Shown: positions 1 through 7,832 of the stretch, piece by piece | Numbering within the stretch: position 1 is the first letter of the stretch | Layout of the letters: the number at the start of each line of letters is the position of its first letter | Assembly: GCA_964597305.1 (NCBI GenBank) | Contig: CAZQWU010000006.1 | Location: 1 to 46,663 of the forward strand | Length of the DNA: 46,663 bases | Direction of reading: 5' to 3' | DNA from: UBA7398 sp964597305 | GTDB taxonomy: Bacteria > Actinomycetota > Actinomycetes > Nanopelagicales > Nanopelagicaceae | Program-made: the position numbers and the translations under genes | Notes under the pieces: generated by a model | What the model saw: the letters and a program-made list of their open reading frames with translations, nothing else | Told to the model about the DNA's origin: nothing | Database searches by the model: none

Positions 1-5
1 AAGAA

Positions 6-890
6 ATGTTGTGGGAAAGAATTCCAGAAACTGAAGGCGAAGAACGCGCAAATACCTATTATGAATTAAGTGCAAGAATTTATGCACGCGGTCAATACGA
101 TGAAGCGTTAGCGCTCGCAGAATCAGCGCGAGATATTTATTCTGAACTCGGAGCAAATGTTCCCAAAGAAGGATTAGCACAAGCTTATTCTGCAATTGGC
201 TATAACTTGAATCAGCTAAAACGCATTAATGAAGCTGCTGGCGCAATGAGCAAAGCTGTTGAGTTACTCCGAGAAAGTAAATCATCTGCTGCACTTGAAC
301 TCGCGTGCACACTTGGTGAATGGTGGTACGCATCGAAGGAATATGAAAAGGCGATTGCTTGCATGCAAGAGTGTGTCCAAGAACATTTAGTAGATGGAAA
401 TGAAATTGGCGCAGCAAACGATTTTCATTTAATTGGATGTTGCTACCGTGAATTAGCACAGTTTGATCAGGCGTTAGAGGCGTTTCGCGAAGCGAGGGCA
501 CTATTCAAGAATCTCAAAGAAGTTATCCATGTTGCACGGTGTGATCAAAACATCGCACATTGTTTAACCGAAAAGGGAGATGCCGAGTCAGCGCTACAGG
601 CTGCCCAAAAAGCACTCGATGTATTTGAAACCGCGCATGATCACCGTCGCGAAAATTTCGCACTATTTGAATTGGCAAAAGCATTAGTGCTTCATGGCGA
701 TATCGACGAGGGCCTACAAAAAATGGAGCGCGTGCTCGATATTGTTGCTGAGTCAGAACCAAAAGACTTCGAGTTTATTGTTGAGATTGAAAATAAAATA
801 GCGTCAGTGCTTCGACAACTTGGGCGAACCGACGAGGCAGGCGAAATTGAGCGTCGCCTTCAATCAATCTCGGACGTGATTGACGAATAA
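6..890 (+). CDS. TPR-repeat protein, probably 5'-truncated by window edge
   Basis: Helical protein built of about seven tetratricopeptide-like repeats across its whole length; the spacing of Ala, Gly and Tyr (for example YYELSARIYARGQYDEALAL and AFREARALFKNL) is typical of TPR units. TPR arrays are protein-protein interaction scaffolds, and nothing here shows a catalytic domain, signal peptide or membrane segment, so the partner is unknown. The reading frame is open from the first bases of the window to the ATG at 6, with no stop or ribosome binding site, so the true start is probably upstream and an N-terminal domain may be missing. Its 3' end overlaps the convergent MFS gene by 27 bp. Confidence 0.75.
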   Translation: MLWERIPETEGEERANTYYELSARIYARGQYDEALALAESARDIYSELGANVPKEGLAQAYSAIGYNLNQLKRINEAAGAMSKAVELLRESKSSAALELACTLGEWWYASKEYEKAIACMQECVQEHLVDGNEIGAANDFHLIGCCYRELAQFDQALEAFREARALFKNLKEVIHVARCDQNIAHCLTEKGDAESALQAAQKALDVFETAHDHRRENFALFELAKALVLHGDIDEGLQKMERVLDIVAESEPKDFEFIVEIENKIASVLRQLGRTDEAGEIERRLQSISDVIDE

Positions 891-2030
891 AAGTACAACA
901 CCGAGCACTGCACCACAGCCAGCAATAACAAGTGGAAGTTCTATAGCGCTCTTCTGCCATAACGCGCCACCCCAAATTCCTGCACCGAGTACTGCAAAGT
1001 TCATGGCTGATTGGAAAATTCCTTGCGCATATCCGCGTTCTTCATGTGAACTCAATTTTCCTATCCATGATTTACCAACTCCGTCAGTAAAAGCAGGAAA
1101 CAATCCGTAAAGAGCAACAGCAAAGATGCACAAGCCAGAATTTTGCGTTAATCCTAAAATTAAAAATGTCGATGCAAAAGCAATTAATCCAAAGGAGTAG
1201 GCGATATACGGTGGTAAACGATCAGCAAGAATTCCAGCCGGAAGTGCTGTAACGGTTGCCACAAGGTAATAAAGAATATAGAGCGCAACTACGCTATTGG
1301 CGCTAAAACCATTATCACTTAATCGAAGTAGGAGAAGTACATCTGGGATATTAAATACCTGAATAATGACTAAGACAGAGATTGCTCGTTTGAGCTTTGG
1401 CGAAAGGGGAACTTTTGCGTGGTGTGTAACTTCTCTATCGATGCTCAACTCTGGAGAGCGCCGATGTGTTTCACGAACAAATAGAGTTAAAAATCCAGAG
1501 ATTACTGCTGGAATGAGTGCAAATAGTGCAACTTTTTTTACATCGTTATCAAAAATAGCTAAACCGATGAGCGCACATAGTGGTCCGATAACGGCACCGA
1601 GATTGTCGCCGGCGCGATGAAATCCAAACGCTTTTCCTAAATCTTGTCTCTTAGCGCTGTCAGTAATAAGTGCATCTCGTGGCGCAGAACGTAAACCTTT
1701 CCCTATGCGATCGGTAACTCGACCAGCGAGAACGAGATTCCATGAAGCGGCTAAAACGACGCCAGCCTTACCAAGCGCAGCTAGCCAATATCCAGCAATG
1801 ACAAATGGTCTCCGGCCCAATCGATCGCTAAGTTTTCCGGAGAGAAGTTTGGTAAATCCAGCAGCCGCTTCAGCGAGCCCTTCGATGAGCCCGAGTACGA
1901 CTGGCGGCGCTCCGAGCACCACCGTAATGAGAATTGGTAAAAGTGGGTAAAGAAGTTCACTTGCTGCATCTTGTGTCAGTGAAACTGCGGTGAGAATAAT
2001 GAGGTTGCGAGTGAGCCAGCTTCGCCGCAT
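864..2030 (-). CDS. MFS transporter
   Basis: A 388-residue protein with about 12 hydrophobic segments and the major facilitator motif A between the second and third segments (GKLSDRLGRRPFV, near residues 66-78). A second loop motif, GRVTDRIGKGLRSAPRDAL, follows at about residue 102. This arrangement is common in drug and metabolite exporters, but the sequence does not reveal the substrate. The start ATG at 2030 has no Shine-Dalgarno and I do not see a clean -10 at the usual distance. It is divergent from the phosphatase gene across 30 bp and overlaps the TPR gene by 27 bp at its 3' end. Confidence 0.85.
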   Translation of the reverse strand: MRRSWLTRNLIILTAVSLTQDAASELLYPLLPILITVVLGAPPVVLGLIEGLAEAAAGFTKLLSGKLSDRLGRRPFVIAGYWLAALGKAGVVLAASWNLVLAGRVTDRIGKGLRSAPRDALITDSAKRQDLGKAFGFHRAGDNLGAVIGPLCALIGLAIFDNDVKKVALFALIPAVISGFLTLFVRETHRRSPELSIDREVTHHAKVPLSPKLKRAISVLVIIQVFNIPDVLLLLRLSDNGFSANSVVALYILYYLVATVTALPAGILADRLPPYIAYSFGLIAFASTFLILGLTQNSGLCIFAVALYGLFPAFTDGVGKSWIGKLSSHEERGYAQGIFQSAMNFAVLGAGIWGGALWQKSAIELPLVIAGCGAVLGVVLLFVNHVRD

Positions 2031-2046
2031 CGAAGTATCTTCTCAT

Positions 2047-2052
2047 TAGAAT
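2047..2052 (+). promoter_or_regulatory. -10 element for the phosphatase gene
   Basis: TAGAAT lies 8 bases before the ATG at 2061. No Shine-Dalgarno is present, which suggests a leaderless or nearly leaderless transcript. Confidence 0.45.
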
Positions 2053-2060
2053 TTCGTGTT

Positions 2061-2603
2061 ATGCCGTTTATTGGAAATAAATATATTGAAAGCCTGAGAG
2101 CGAAGGATGAAATTGTCATCACCTTCGTTTGTCTCGGGAATATCTGTCGGTCACCAATGGCGGCGGCGATTATGAGCGCTCGGGTAGAACAACGCGTGCA
2201 ACCGCGAGTTAAAGTTGAGAGCGCCGGAACGTCATCGTGGCATGTTGGCGAAGGGCCCAATCCTCAGTCACAAAAAACCTGGGAATCACACGGGTATCGC
2301 TATCACCACATAGCGAGCCACTTCACACTTTCTCGATTAGCAAATTCAGATCTCGTGCTCGCTATGGATAGAGATAATCTCAATAACATTCAAAAGCTTT
2401 CACACAACCATGATGATGTTCGAAAGGTTTTTTTGTTGCGGGATTTTGAAGTAAACGCTGAAGAAAATTCGGAAGTGCCAGATCCCTATTCACTTCCTGA
2501 TGAAGCATTTGAACATGTACGAGAGTTGCTCGAAAACGCAATTGACGGATTAATGAATGTTTTGTATCCCCCAGGCATACATAGCAATAGCGGCAGCCGC
2601 TGA
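2061..2603 (+). CDS. Low-molecular-weight protein-tyrosine phosphatase
   Basis: The LMW-PTP P-loop is intact: VCLGNICRSPMA, with nucleophile Cys24 and Arg30 of the C-x5-R signature. The general-acid segment appears as VPDPYSLPDEAF near residues 139-150. Family members dephosphorylate protein tyrosines or arginines, and in Actinobacteria can be secreted or act in capsule regulation; here there is no signal peptide. The start leaves about 22 residues before the P-loop strand, slightly more than usual, but no later in-frame start exists. Its final 54 bp overlap the convergent RNA methyltransferase gene. Confidence 0.88.
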   Translation: MPFIGNKYIESLRAKDEIVITFVCLGNICRSPMAAAIMSARVEQRVQPRVKVESAGTSSWHVGEGPNPQSQKTWESHGYRYHHIASHFTLSRLANSDLVLAMDRDNLNNIQKLSHNHDDVRKVFLLRDFEVNAEENSEVPDPYSLPDEAFEHVRELLENAIDGLMNVLYPPGIHSNSGSR

Positions 2604-3185
2604 GGCATTCATTGATCGCGTTGAACCATATTGAGCTATTTCATAAATAACAGAACACACATCAATCGCTTCAGCTGACATTCCTGAGCCCTCTTGACCA
2701 AAGAACATAACGCATCGCGCAGGGAGCTCAGCTTTTTCAAGCGGTAAAGAGCCTGGCACATTATCGATACCGATAATGGGACACGAGTTTTCGAGACTCC
2801 ATTTCTGAAAATCTGAAACGCTCGGATGATGAATCACATGTAAATACTTGTCGGTCACCATCGCGCCACGTCGATTCCAATCTCGTTTTCCCACAATATG
2901 AATACTGGAGACATTAAATGCATTTGCGGTACGAACGACAGATCCAATGTTGAGATCGTGTTGCCAGTTTTCAATGGCGATGCTTAATGGATGGCGTTTG
3001 GAATCAAGATCGGCAACGATGGAGTCGACTTTCCAGTATCGGTACTTATCGAGAACATTTCTTCGATCACCATGCTCAAGTAACTCAGGATCGAAATAGT
3101 CATCGGTTGGCCACGGTTTTTCGTGAGGCCCAACACCCACAACGGGAAAAAATTCACCAGGTCCAATTACCGGCGGATTACTCAT
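2550..3185 (-). CDS. SpoU/TrmH-family RNA 2'-O-methyltransferase
   Basis: SpoU-class SPOUT methyltransferases bind SAM in a trefoil knot and methylate ribose 2'-OH in rRNA or tRNA. The three family motifs are visible: motif 1 NIGSVVRTANAFN (about residues 75-87), motif 2 FFGQEGSGMS (about 156-165) and motif 3 YGSTRSMNASAAAAIAMY (about 187-204). The roughly 50-residue N-terminal extension, rich in Pro and Asp, is not catalytic. The RNA target cannot be told from sequence. It is divergently paired with the DMT transporter, with only 19 bp between start codons. Confidence 0.88.
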   Translation of the reverse strand: MSNPPVIGPGEFFPVVGVGPHEKPWPTDDYFDPELLEHGDRRNVLDKYRYWKVDSIVADLDSKRHPLSIAIENWQHDLNIGSVVRTANAFNVSSIHIVGKRDWNRRGAMVTDKYLHVIHHPSVSDFQKWSLENSCPIIGIDNVPGSLPLEKAELPARCVMFFGQEGSGMSAEAIDVCSVIYEIAQYGSTRSMNASAAAAIAMYAWGIQNIH

Positions 3186-3192
3186 AGTTGAG

Positions 3193-3198
3193 TACTTT
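3193..3198 (+). promoter_or_regulatory. Leaderless -10 element for the DMT transporter
   Basis: TACTTT followed by exactly six bases and then the GTG start at 3205, with no Shine-Dalgarno. This predicts transcription starting at the start codon. Confidence 0.55.
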
Positions 3199-3199
3199 A
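3194..3199 (-). promoter_or_regulatory. -10 element for the SpoU methyltransferase
   Basis: On the minus strand TAAAGT lies 8 bases before the ATG at 3185. It overlaps the plus-strand -10 of the DMT gene, so both promoters share the same bases. Confidence 0.4.
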
Positions 3200-3204
3200 C
3201 AGAA

Positions 3205-4110
3205 GTGAAAAGTGAAAAACGTAGTCAATGGCTTCCACACTATCTTGCACTTGGAACTGTATGGGGCTGTTCATTTATTTTCATCAAATTAGGCTTGGAA
3301 TTTCTCTCACCATTCGGCGTCGCATTTGGTAGAACGTTTCTTGGCGCGATTACGCTCTTTATTGTTCTCATAGTTCGACATCGTCAGTATCCGAAATTTG
3401 GAACGATATGGCTTCACTTATGGTTTGTTTCATTGTTACTGAACTCGCTTCCGGGTGTTCTCTTCGCCCTTGCTGAGACTCACGTGACATCAATTCTTGC
3501 TGGAATCCTTAATGCAACTACACCGCTCATGACAATCGTCGTGATGTTTATTGCTTTTCGTGAAGAAAAGATTAAGCGATATCAACTCCTTGGTCTTTTC
3601 ATTGGTGGCGTAGGAGTCCTTGTTGTCCTCGGAGTATGGCGCGGGTTGGGAAACAATCCTGGATGGGCAATCGCTATTCTCTTAATCGCAACTCTGGGAT
3701 ACGGAATTTCCTTTCCCTATTCACGAAAATTTATTATTCCCGCCAAACTTCAACCAGAATCTGCAGCTGCAACGCAATTATTGCTAGCGAGCGCAACCTT
3801 GTTTCCCTTCTTTCTTATCGACGGCTTCACTGAAAATTCAATACGACTGACTACAGGTTCTGCAATGGCCGCACTGGGAATATTAGGTAGCGGTTTTGCT
3901 TACATCTGGAATTTTCATATTATTGAAAAAGCTGGCAGCGCTATTGCAAGCACAGTTACATATGTAACGCCGGTTGTTGCCGTTATTGTGGGAATTATTT
4001 TCCTCAACGAGAACTTATCGTGGTATGAACCATGCGGTGGACTCATTGTGATCCTGGGAGCTGCAATTTCTCAAGGAAAATTTACATCCTTTAGCGCTAA
4101 AAAATCCTAG
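3205..4110 (+). CDS. EamA/DMT-superfamily transporter
   Basis: A 301-residue integral membrane protein with ten hydrophobic segments in two repeated EamA halves. The first contains LALGTVWGCSFIFIKLG near the N-terminus; the second begins near residue 150 with a parallel small-residue-rich helix (LLIATLGYGISFPYSR). The second half ends in the typical VVAVIVGIIFLNENLSWYE loop. Such proteins export amino acids or other small metabolites; the substrate is not evident. The GTG start at 3205 is supported by the -10 element six bases upstream. Confidence 0.87.
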   Translation: MKSEKRSQWLPHYLALGTVWGCSFIFIKLGLEFLSPFGVAFGRTFLGAITLFIVLIVRHRQYPKFGTIWLHLWFVSLLLNSLPGVLFALAETHVTSILAGILNATTPLMTIVVMFIAFREEKIKRYQLLGLFIGGVGVLVVLGVWRGLGNNPGWAIAILLIATLGYGISFPYSRKFIIPAKLQPESAAATQLLLASATLFPFFLIDGFTENSIRLTTGSAMAALGILGSGFAYIWNFHIIEKAGSAIASTVTYVTPVVAVIVGIIFLNENLSWYEPCGGLIVILGAAISQGKFTSFSAKKS

Positions 4111-4118
4111 CGCGGTAA

Positions 4119-4124
4119 TAGGCT
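4119..4124 (+). promoter_or_regulatory. Leaderless -10 element for dacB
   Basis: TAGGCT followed by exactly six bases and the ATG at 4131, with no Shine-Dalgarno. Confidence 0.55.
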
Positions 4125-4130
4125 CTATCA

Positions 4131-5258
4131 ATGCGTAAAGTTTCTATGGCGATAATTCTTATCTTTGCCATGATGTCTTCTCCAGTAGCTTGTGCAGATG
4201 ATCAATTAGTAGCTTCTCCTCAGTTACCAGCAACATTTATTAAATATGCAGCGTCATCAAAATTAGGGCACCCAGGTATATTGGTCATAGATTCAAAAGA
4301 TAAAACTGAGTTATTTAATCACAGCGCAGATGCAGCCCATGTGCCTGCATCAGTATTCAAATTAGTTTCCACTTTTACCGCGCTTAATTTCCTCAATCCT
4401 GACAGAACATTTTCCACCGCACTCTTTACCACTGAGAAAAAAGGAACGGTGATCTTGCTTGGCTCCCGTGATCCATGGCTAACCTCAAATCTCGTATCTG
4501 CGCAGAAAAATGAGCAGGTGTATTTGCCCGCTCTCGTGATGAAAGGTAAAACTTCGTCTCGCTATCTCACCATTAAATATTCAGGGCTTTTCTCAAAAGA
4601 CATTGCCAATCTCGCGCTCTATCTACGCAAACATGGAGTTCAACCTTCATTTAAAGAGGTGACACCAGAAGTTGCAGTGTCGCAATCGGTGAATCTGATC
4701 GCCGAAGATCAATCACCACCTGTCTCAGAGATGGTGAAGTTTGCGATTCTGTGGAGCGATAACCAATTAGCGGATCGGTTAGTTCGAGAAGCTGCACGTC
4801 ACGAAAATCAACCATCAGATTCAGCTGGAATTCAAAAAGTCATTGAACAGGCGCTCGCCCAACATTCGATTTCGACAAAAGACCTGAACGTTATTGATGG
4901 CGCAGGATTAGATCGAGAAAATCGCGTGACACCTCGGACAATAGTCGAGATTCTTACGGTTGTAAGAAGTAACCCACAATTCAAAGCAATTTACGATGGA
5001 TTGCCGATTGCCGGAGAAAGTGGCACTTTAAAAAAGCGATTCTCAACGACTGGAACAAACGCGATTGGATTAGTACACGCTAAAACTGGCTGGATTAATA
5101 ACGTTGTTAGTCTCGCTGGGTACGTCACAGTAGGAAAAGATGAATACGTTTTTGCAATTATTGCCGACGGTGTACCGGGCAGCTTTAAATATCGTAATAG
5201 AGCACGCGAGACAATTGATGCGATGTTGGGAACTATTGCGACACCTTTAAATAATTAA
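4131..5258 (+). CDS. dacB: D-alanyl-D-alanine carboxypeptidase/endopeptidase, S13 family (PBP4-type)
   Basis: Penicillin-binding serine peptidase that trims or cuts peptidoglycan peptide cross-links outside the membrane. The three active-site motifs are present in order: SxxK as Ser74-Val-Phe-Lys77, SxN as the SDN in AILWSDNQLADRL (about residue 209), and KTG in VHAKTGWINNV (about residue 320). The segment IDGAGLDRENRVTP is also typical of the family. It has an N-terminal signal peptide; a Cys follows PVA near residue 21, but that is a poor lipobox. At 375 residues it is on the short side for the family. Confidence 0.92.
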   Translation: MRKVSMAIILIFAMMSSPVACADDQLVASPQLPATFIKYAASSKLGHPGILVIDSKDKTELFNHSADAAHVPASVFKLVSTFTALNFLNPDRTFSTALFTTEKKGTVILLGSRDPWLTSNLVSAQKNEQVYLPALVMKGKTSSRYLTIKYSGLFSKDIANLALYLRKHGVQPSFKEVTPEVAVSQSVNLIAEDQSPPVSEMVKFAILWSDNQLADRLVREAARHENQPSDSAGIQKVIEQALAQHSISTKDLNVIDGAGLDRENRVTPRTIVEILTVVRSNPQFKAIYDGLPIAGESGTLKKRFSTTGTNAIGLVHAKTGWINNVVSLAGYVTVGKDEYVFAIIADGVPGSFKYRNRARETIDAMLGTIATPLNN

Positions 5259-5262
5259 CCTT

Positions 5263-5292
5263 TCATTAACTAATATTTCATTGACTAATATT
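5263..5292. repeat. 15-bp tandem duplication with one mismatch
   Basis: TCATTAACTAATATT (5263-5277) is followed directly by TCATTGACTAATATT (5278-5292). The second unit encodes the last codons and stop of the minus-strand YVTN gene; the first lies in the gap before dacB's end. Confidence 0.8.
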
Positions 5293-6369
5293 GTCAAAAA
5301 CTTTTATAGCTCCGAGATAACAAGCAACCCACGTTCGATCATTTTCTGGTTCATATGCAATACCGATGGGTTGTTGGCAAACTTTTACTGTTTGAATAAT
5401 AGAAAAATCTCGTGTGCGAATTTTAGAGACGGTACCGCTATTGAAATTGACGACAAAGAGTGCGGTGCCATCGCTTGATATATCAAGACTTCGCGTTGCC
5501 GATCCAGTTTTTACAGAGAAAATTCGTTGGCGTGAATTCAGGTCAAAAGCAACAACCTGACCACTCTTATTGAGAGTCGCAAAAAGAGTTTTCTCATCTG
5601 GTGAAAGAACGATCGCTCGTGGATTAACACCGACGAATAGTTGGGTATCTGTGAAGGTTGTCAGATCGATTTGGTGCACGACAGCGCCACCCATTTGTGC
5701 AACGTAAGCTGTAAGGGAGTCTTTAGAGATCGCAATACCTCGTGGATAAGCACCGATTTTTACCGTACGAACCACTTTCTGACTTTCCAGCGAAATAACA
5801 GTCAGATCATATGAACACCAATTTGAAACGAGAACATACTTATTGTCCGGGGTTACTTTGACGACTTTTGGCACAGTACCAACACGGTAGGCAGCATCGA
5901 TTTTAAAAGTATCAAGATTTATTCGATAAAGAAAACTTCTGTCATATCCTGAGTTAGGTGAACACACATCATGTCCCTCTTTTGCAAATCCTTTTCCATA
6001 CATAGCGTAGTTTGTTACGTAGAGATATTTGTTGTCAGGTGAGAATGCACCTTCTACGGGGGAGCCTTGATGAGTTCCACTAAATCCAGAAAATCCAAGT
6101 TGATGAAGATCAACACGATCTGGAACTGTCGCCACCAATTCCATGGTGCGTGCATCATAAAACGTAACGGAATGTCGATACATCATATTATGAGCGCTAA
6201 TAAGCCCATGAGACGTTGCAACAGATTTCGGGCGGATGTCACCGGTAATTGTTTTTGCTAAAACGAGTTTTGAGTTTTCTGATAAAACTTTTTGATTAGC
6301 TCCTGCGAACGTTACGGAAGTAAGAGTAAATAGCGCAAGGAGATAACTTACAAGGCGAAGTTTTATCAC
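5278..6369 (-). CDS. Secreted YVTN-type beta-propeller protein
   Basis: The N-terminus (KLRLVSYLLALFTLTSVTFA) is a Sec signal peptide. The rest is a series of roughly 40-residue propeller blades with the recurring pattern of a DxTP/DNKYVLVSNW-type turn followed by V-x-V-I-D/L: examples are VTPDNKYVLVSNW, ISKDSLTAYVAQM, LSPDEKTLFATLN and ISSDGTALFVVNF. These match the YVTN/NHL/lactonase-like seven-bladed class. No catalytic residues can be assigned and the role is unknown; such proteins often act in extracytoplasmic binding. It starts with GTG at 6369, supported by a leaderless -10 six bases upstream. It is convergent with dacB. Confidence 0.85.
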   Translation of the reverse strand: MIKLRLVSYLLALFTLTSVTFAGANQKVLSENSKLVLAKTITGDIRPKSVATSHGLISAHNMMYRHSVTFYDARTMELVATVPDRVDLHQLGFSGFSGTHQGSPVEGAFSPDNKYLYVTNYAMYGKGFAKEGHDVCSPNSGYDRSFLYRINLDTFKIDAAYRVGTVPKVVKVTPDNKYVLVSNWCSYDLTVISLESQKVVRTVKIGAYPRGIAISKDSLTAYVAQMGGAVVHQIDLTTFTDTQLFVGVNPRAIVLSPDEKTLFATLNKSGQVVAFDLNSRQRIFSVKTGSATRSLDISSDGTALFVVNFNSGTVSKIRTRDFSIIQTVKVCQQPIGIAYEPENDRTWVACYLGAIKVFDNISQ

Positions 6370-6375
6370 TGCGCC

Positions 6376-6381
6376 ACATTA
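6376..6381 (-). promoter_or_regulatory. Leaderless -10 element for the YVTN protein
   Basis: On the minus strand TAATGT is followed by exactly six bases and the GTG start at 6369; no Shine-Dalgarno. Confidence 0.55.
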
Positions 6382-6426
6382 TCGAAAAACTGATTGACCT
6401 TACTGACTCACTATTTCACATCGTTT

Positions 6427-6879
6427 TTAGTGATTGTCATCGTCTTCAAAACCGTGATGATCGCCGTCGTCGAATCCGTGTGGTGGACGATGACGATTAG
6501 CGCCTGACCAATTGTCGCCATCAGGATCTATGCCTTCGCCTGGATGGTGGAAATTTGGCCCCGCAACACCATTCTGTGAATCTGGCCCACCAGTAATTGT
6601 TGGGGCAGGAAGTGAACTCTGTGTCGTTGAATCTTTAACACTGTGTGCACCGTCCGAATTTTTATTTAACCCATACGCTGCCGCTGCACTCACAATGGCG
6701 AGCGCAGCAACTAGTGGAACTATTCGGCGCCGATTATTTTTCGAATCTCCGCTCTCGCCTACTGTGACACCATTTTCATTATTTACTTTGGCAAACCATT
6801 CTGGTTGGTTTTCTGTTCTAGCTCCCTTAGATTCAGGGTTGGGTGAATCAGAGTTGTGCGATGGTGGCGTTTGATCCAT
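6427..6879 (-). CDS. Single-span membrane protein with acidic, His-rich C-terminal tail
   Basis: I do not recognise a family. The 150-residue protein has a hydrophilic Pro/Ser/Asn-rich N-terminal part (about 1-48), then a basic patch NNRRR and one membrane segment IVPLVAALAIVSAAAAYGL (about 53-71). A low-complexity C-terminal region follows, ending in alternating His, Asp and Gly (HRPPHGFDDGDHHGFEDDDNH in the last 21 residues, with NRHRPPHG just before the acid block). By the positive-inside rule the tail would face outside. His/Asp clusters of this kind could bind divalent metal, which is inference. It lies just upstream of the YVTN gene on the same strand and diverges from ctaB. Confidence 0.7.
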   Translation of the reverse strand: MDQTPPSHNSDSPNPESKGARTENQPEWFAKVNNENGVTVGESGDSKNNRRRIVPLVAALAIVSAAAAYGLNKNSDGAHSVKDSTTQSSLPAPTITGGPDSQNGVAGPNFHHPGEGIDPDGDNWSGANRHRPPHGFDDGDHHGFEDDDNH

Positions 6880-6885
6880 GGCCTC

Positions 6886-6891
6886 AGAGTA
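6886..6891 (-). promoter_or_regulatory. Leaderless -10 element for the His/Asp-tail protein
   Basis: On the minus strand TACTCT is followed by exactly six bases (GAGGCC) and the ATG at 6879. Confidence 0.5.
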
Positions 6892-6942
6892 AAGTGATTT
6901 CCTGAGAGAAATACGAGAACCTCGATGGTTTTCGCTGGGATG

Positions 6943-6948
6943 TATGGT
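6943..6948 (+). promoter_or_regulatory. Leaderless -10 element for ctaB
   Basis: TATGGT followed by exactly six bases (GAGTAG) and the GTG at 6955. It favours this GTG over the in-frame ATG three codons later. Confidence 0.55.
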
Positions 6949-6954
6949 GAGTAG

Positions 6955-7821
6955 GTGAGAGCGATGGCGCCGTATTTAGCGCTGATGAAGCTACGAGTGG
7001 TTGAGCTTCTTCTCGTCACCACATTGCCCGCACTATTTCTTTCCGCCCGAGGCTTACCACCATTAGGCACTTCGATTGCCACTCTCGTCGGTGGAACGTT
7101 AGCGGCAGGCGCTGCGAACGCTTTTAATATGGTTATCGAAAGTGACTCAGATAAATTGATGGGTCGAACAGCCAAGCGACCGATAGCGCGAGGTGACATT
7201 ACTGAAAATCAAGCGCTGACATTCGCCTTTATTATCACTCTGATTTCGCTTGCCATTATGTTTGTCGGAACTAATTTATTGGCAACTGGTTTAACTATTT
7301 CAGCAATTACTTTTTATGTATTTATTTATACCATTGCGCTTAAACGCCATACATCACAGAACATCGTATGGGGCGGAATTGCTGGGTGCTTTCCGGTCGT
7401 CATTGGTTGGGCAGCCGTCACGGGAACATTAGCTGCACCAGCGCTCTGGTTTTTTCTCGTTATTTTCTTTTGGACCCCACCGCATTTTTGGGCGTTGGCG
7501 ATTAAATACAAGGATGATTACGAGGCAGCGGGAATTCCCATGTTGCCCGTTGTTGCTTCGCAGCGAATTGTCACGGTCCAAATGTGGATTCACACTGTCG
7601 CCATGGTCGTTACTTCATTTATGGTTCTGGCAAGCGCAAACCTTCCCTACTATTTATGGGTAATCAATGCAGTTATTAATTTAGGTTTTATCTGGTTGAT
7701 GGTGGGATTACGAGGTAATAAAAACGATATTGACAAAGCTGCAATAAAAATATTTCATGGCTCAATTAGCTATCTCACGGTTTACTCCCTCGTATTAATT
7801 GCTGGCGCATTCACTCTCTAG
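6955..7821 (+). CDS. ctaB: Protoheme IX farnesyltransferase (heme O synthase)
   Basis: UbiA-family prenyltransferase that attaches a farnesyl group to heme B, making heme O for the aa3-type cytochrome oxidase. The prenyl-diphosphate/Mg-binding motif is clear: NAFNMVIESDSDKLMGRTAKRP (about residues 56-77, shown split as NMVIESDSDK then LMGRTAKRP), and the second polar loop near residue 190 contains YKDDYEAAGIPMLPVV. About eight or nine membrane helices; 288 residues is normal. In many Actinobacteria ctaB sits near transketolase and heme A synthase genes; here it stands alone beside an ABC transporter pair. Confidence 0.93.
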   Translation: MRAMAPYLALMKLRVVELLLVTTLPALFLSARGLPPLGTSIATLVGGTLAAGAANAFNMVIESDSDKLMGRTAKRPIARGDITENQALTFAFIITLISLAIMFVGTNLLATGLTISAITFYVFIYTIALKRHTSQNIVWGGIAGCFPVVIGWAAVTGTLAAPALWFFLVIFFWTPPHFWALAIKYKDDYEAAGIPMLPVVASQRIVTVQMWIHTVAMVVTSFMVLASANLPYYLWVINAVINLGFIWLMVGLRGNKNDIDKAAIKIFHGSISYLTVYSLVLIAGAFTL

Positions 7822-7832
7822 GTAAAACTAAA

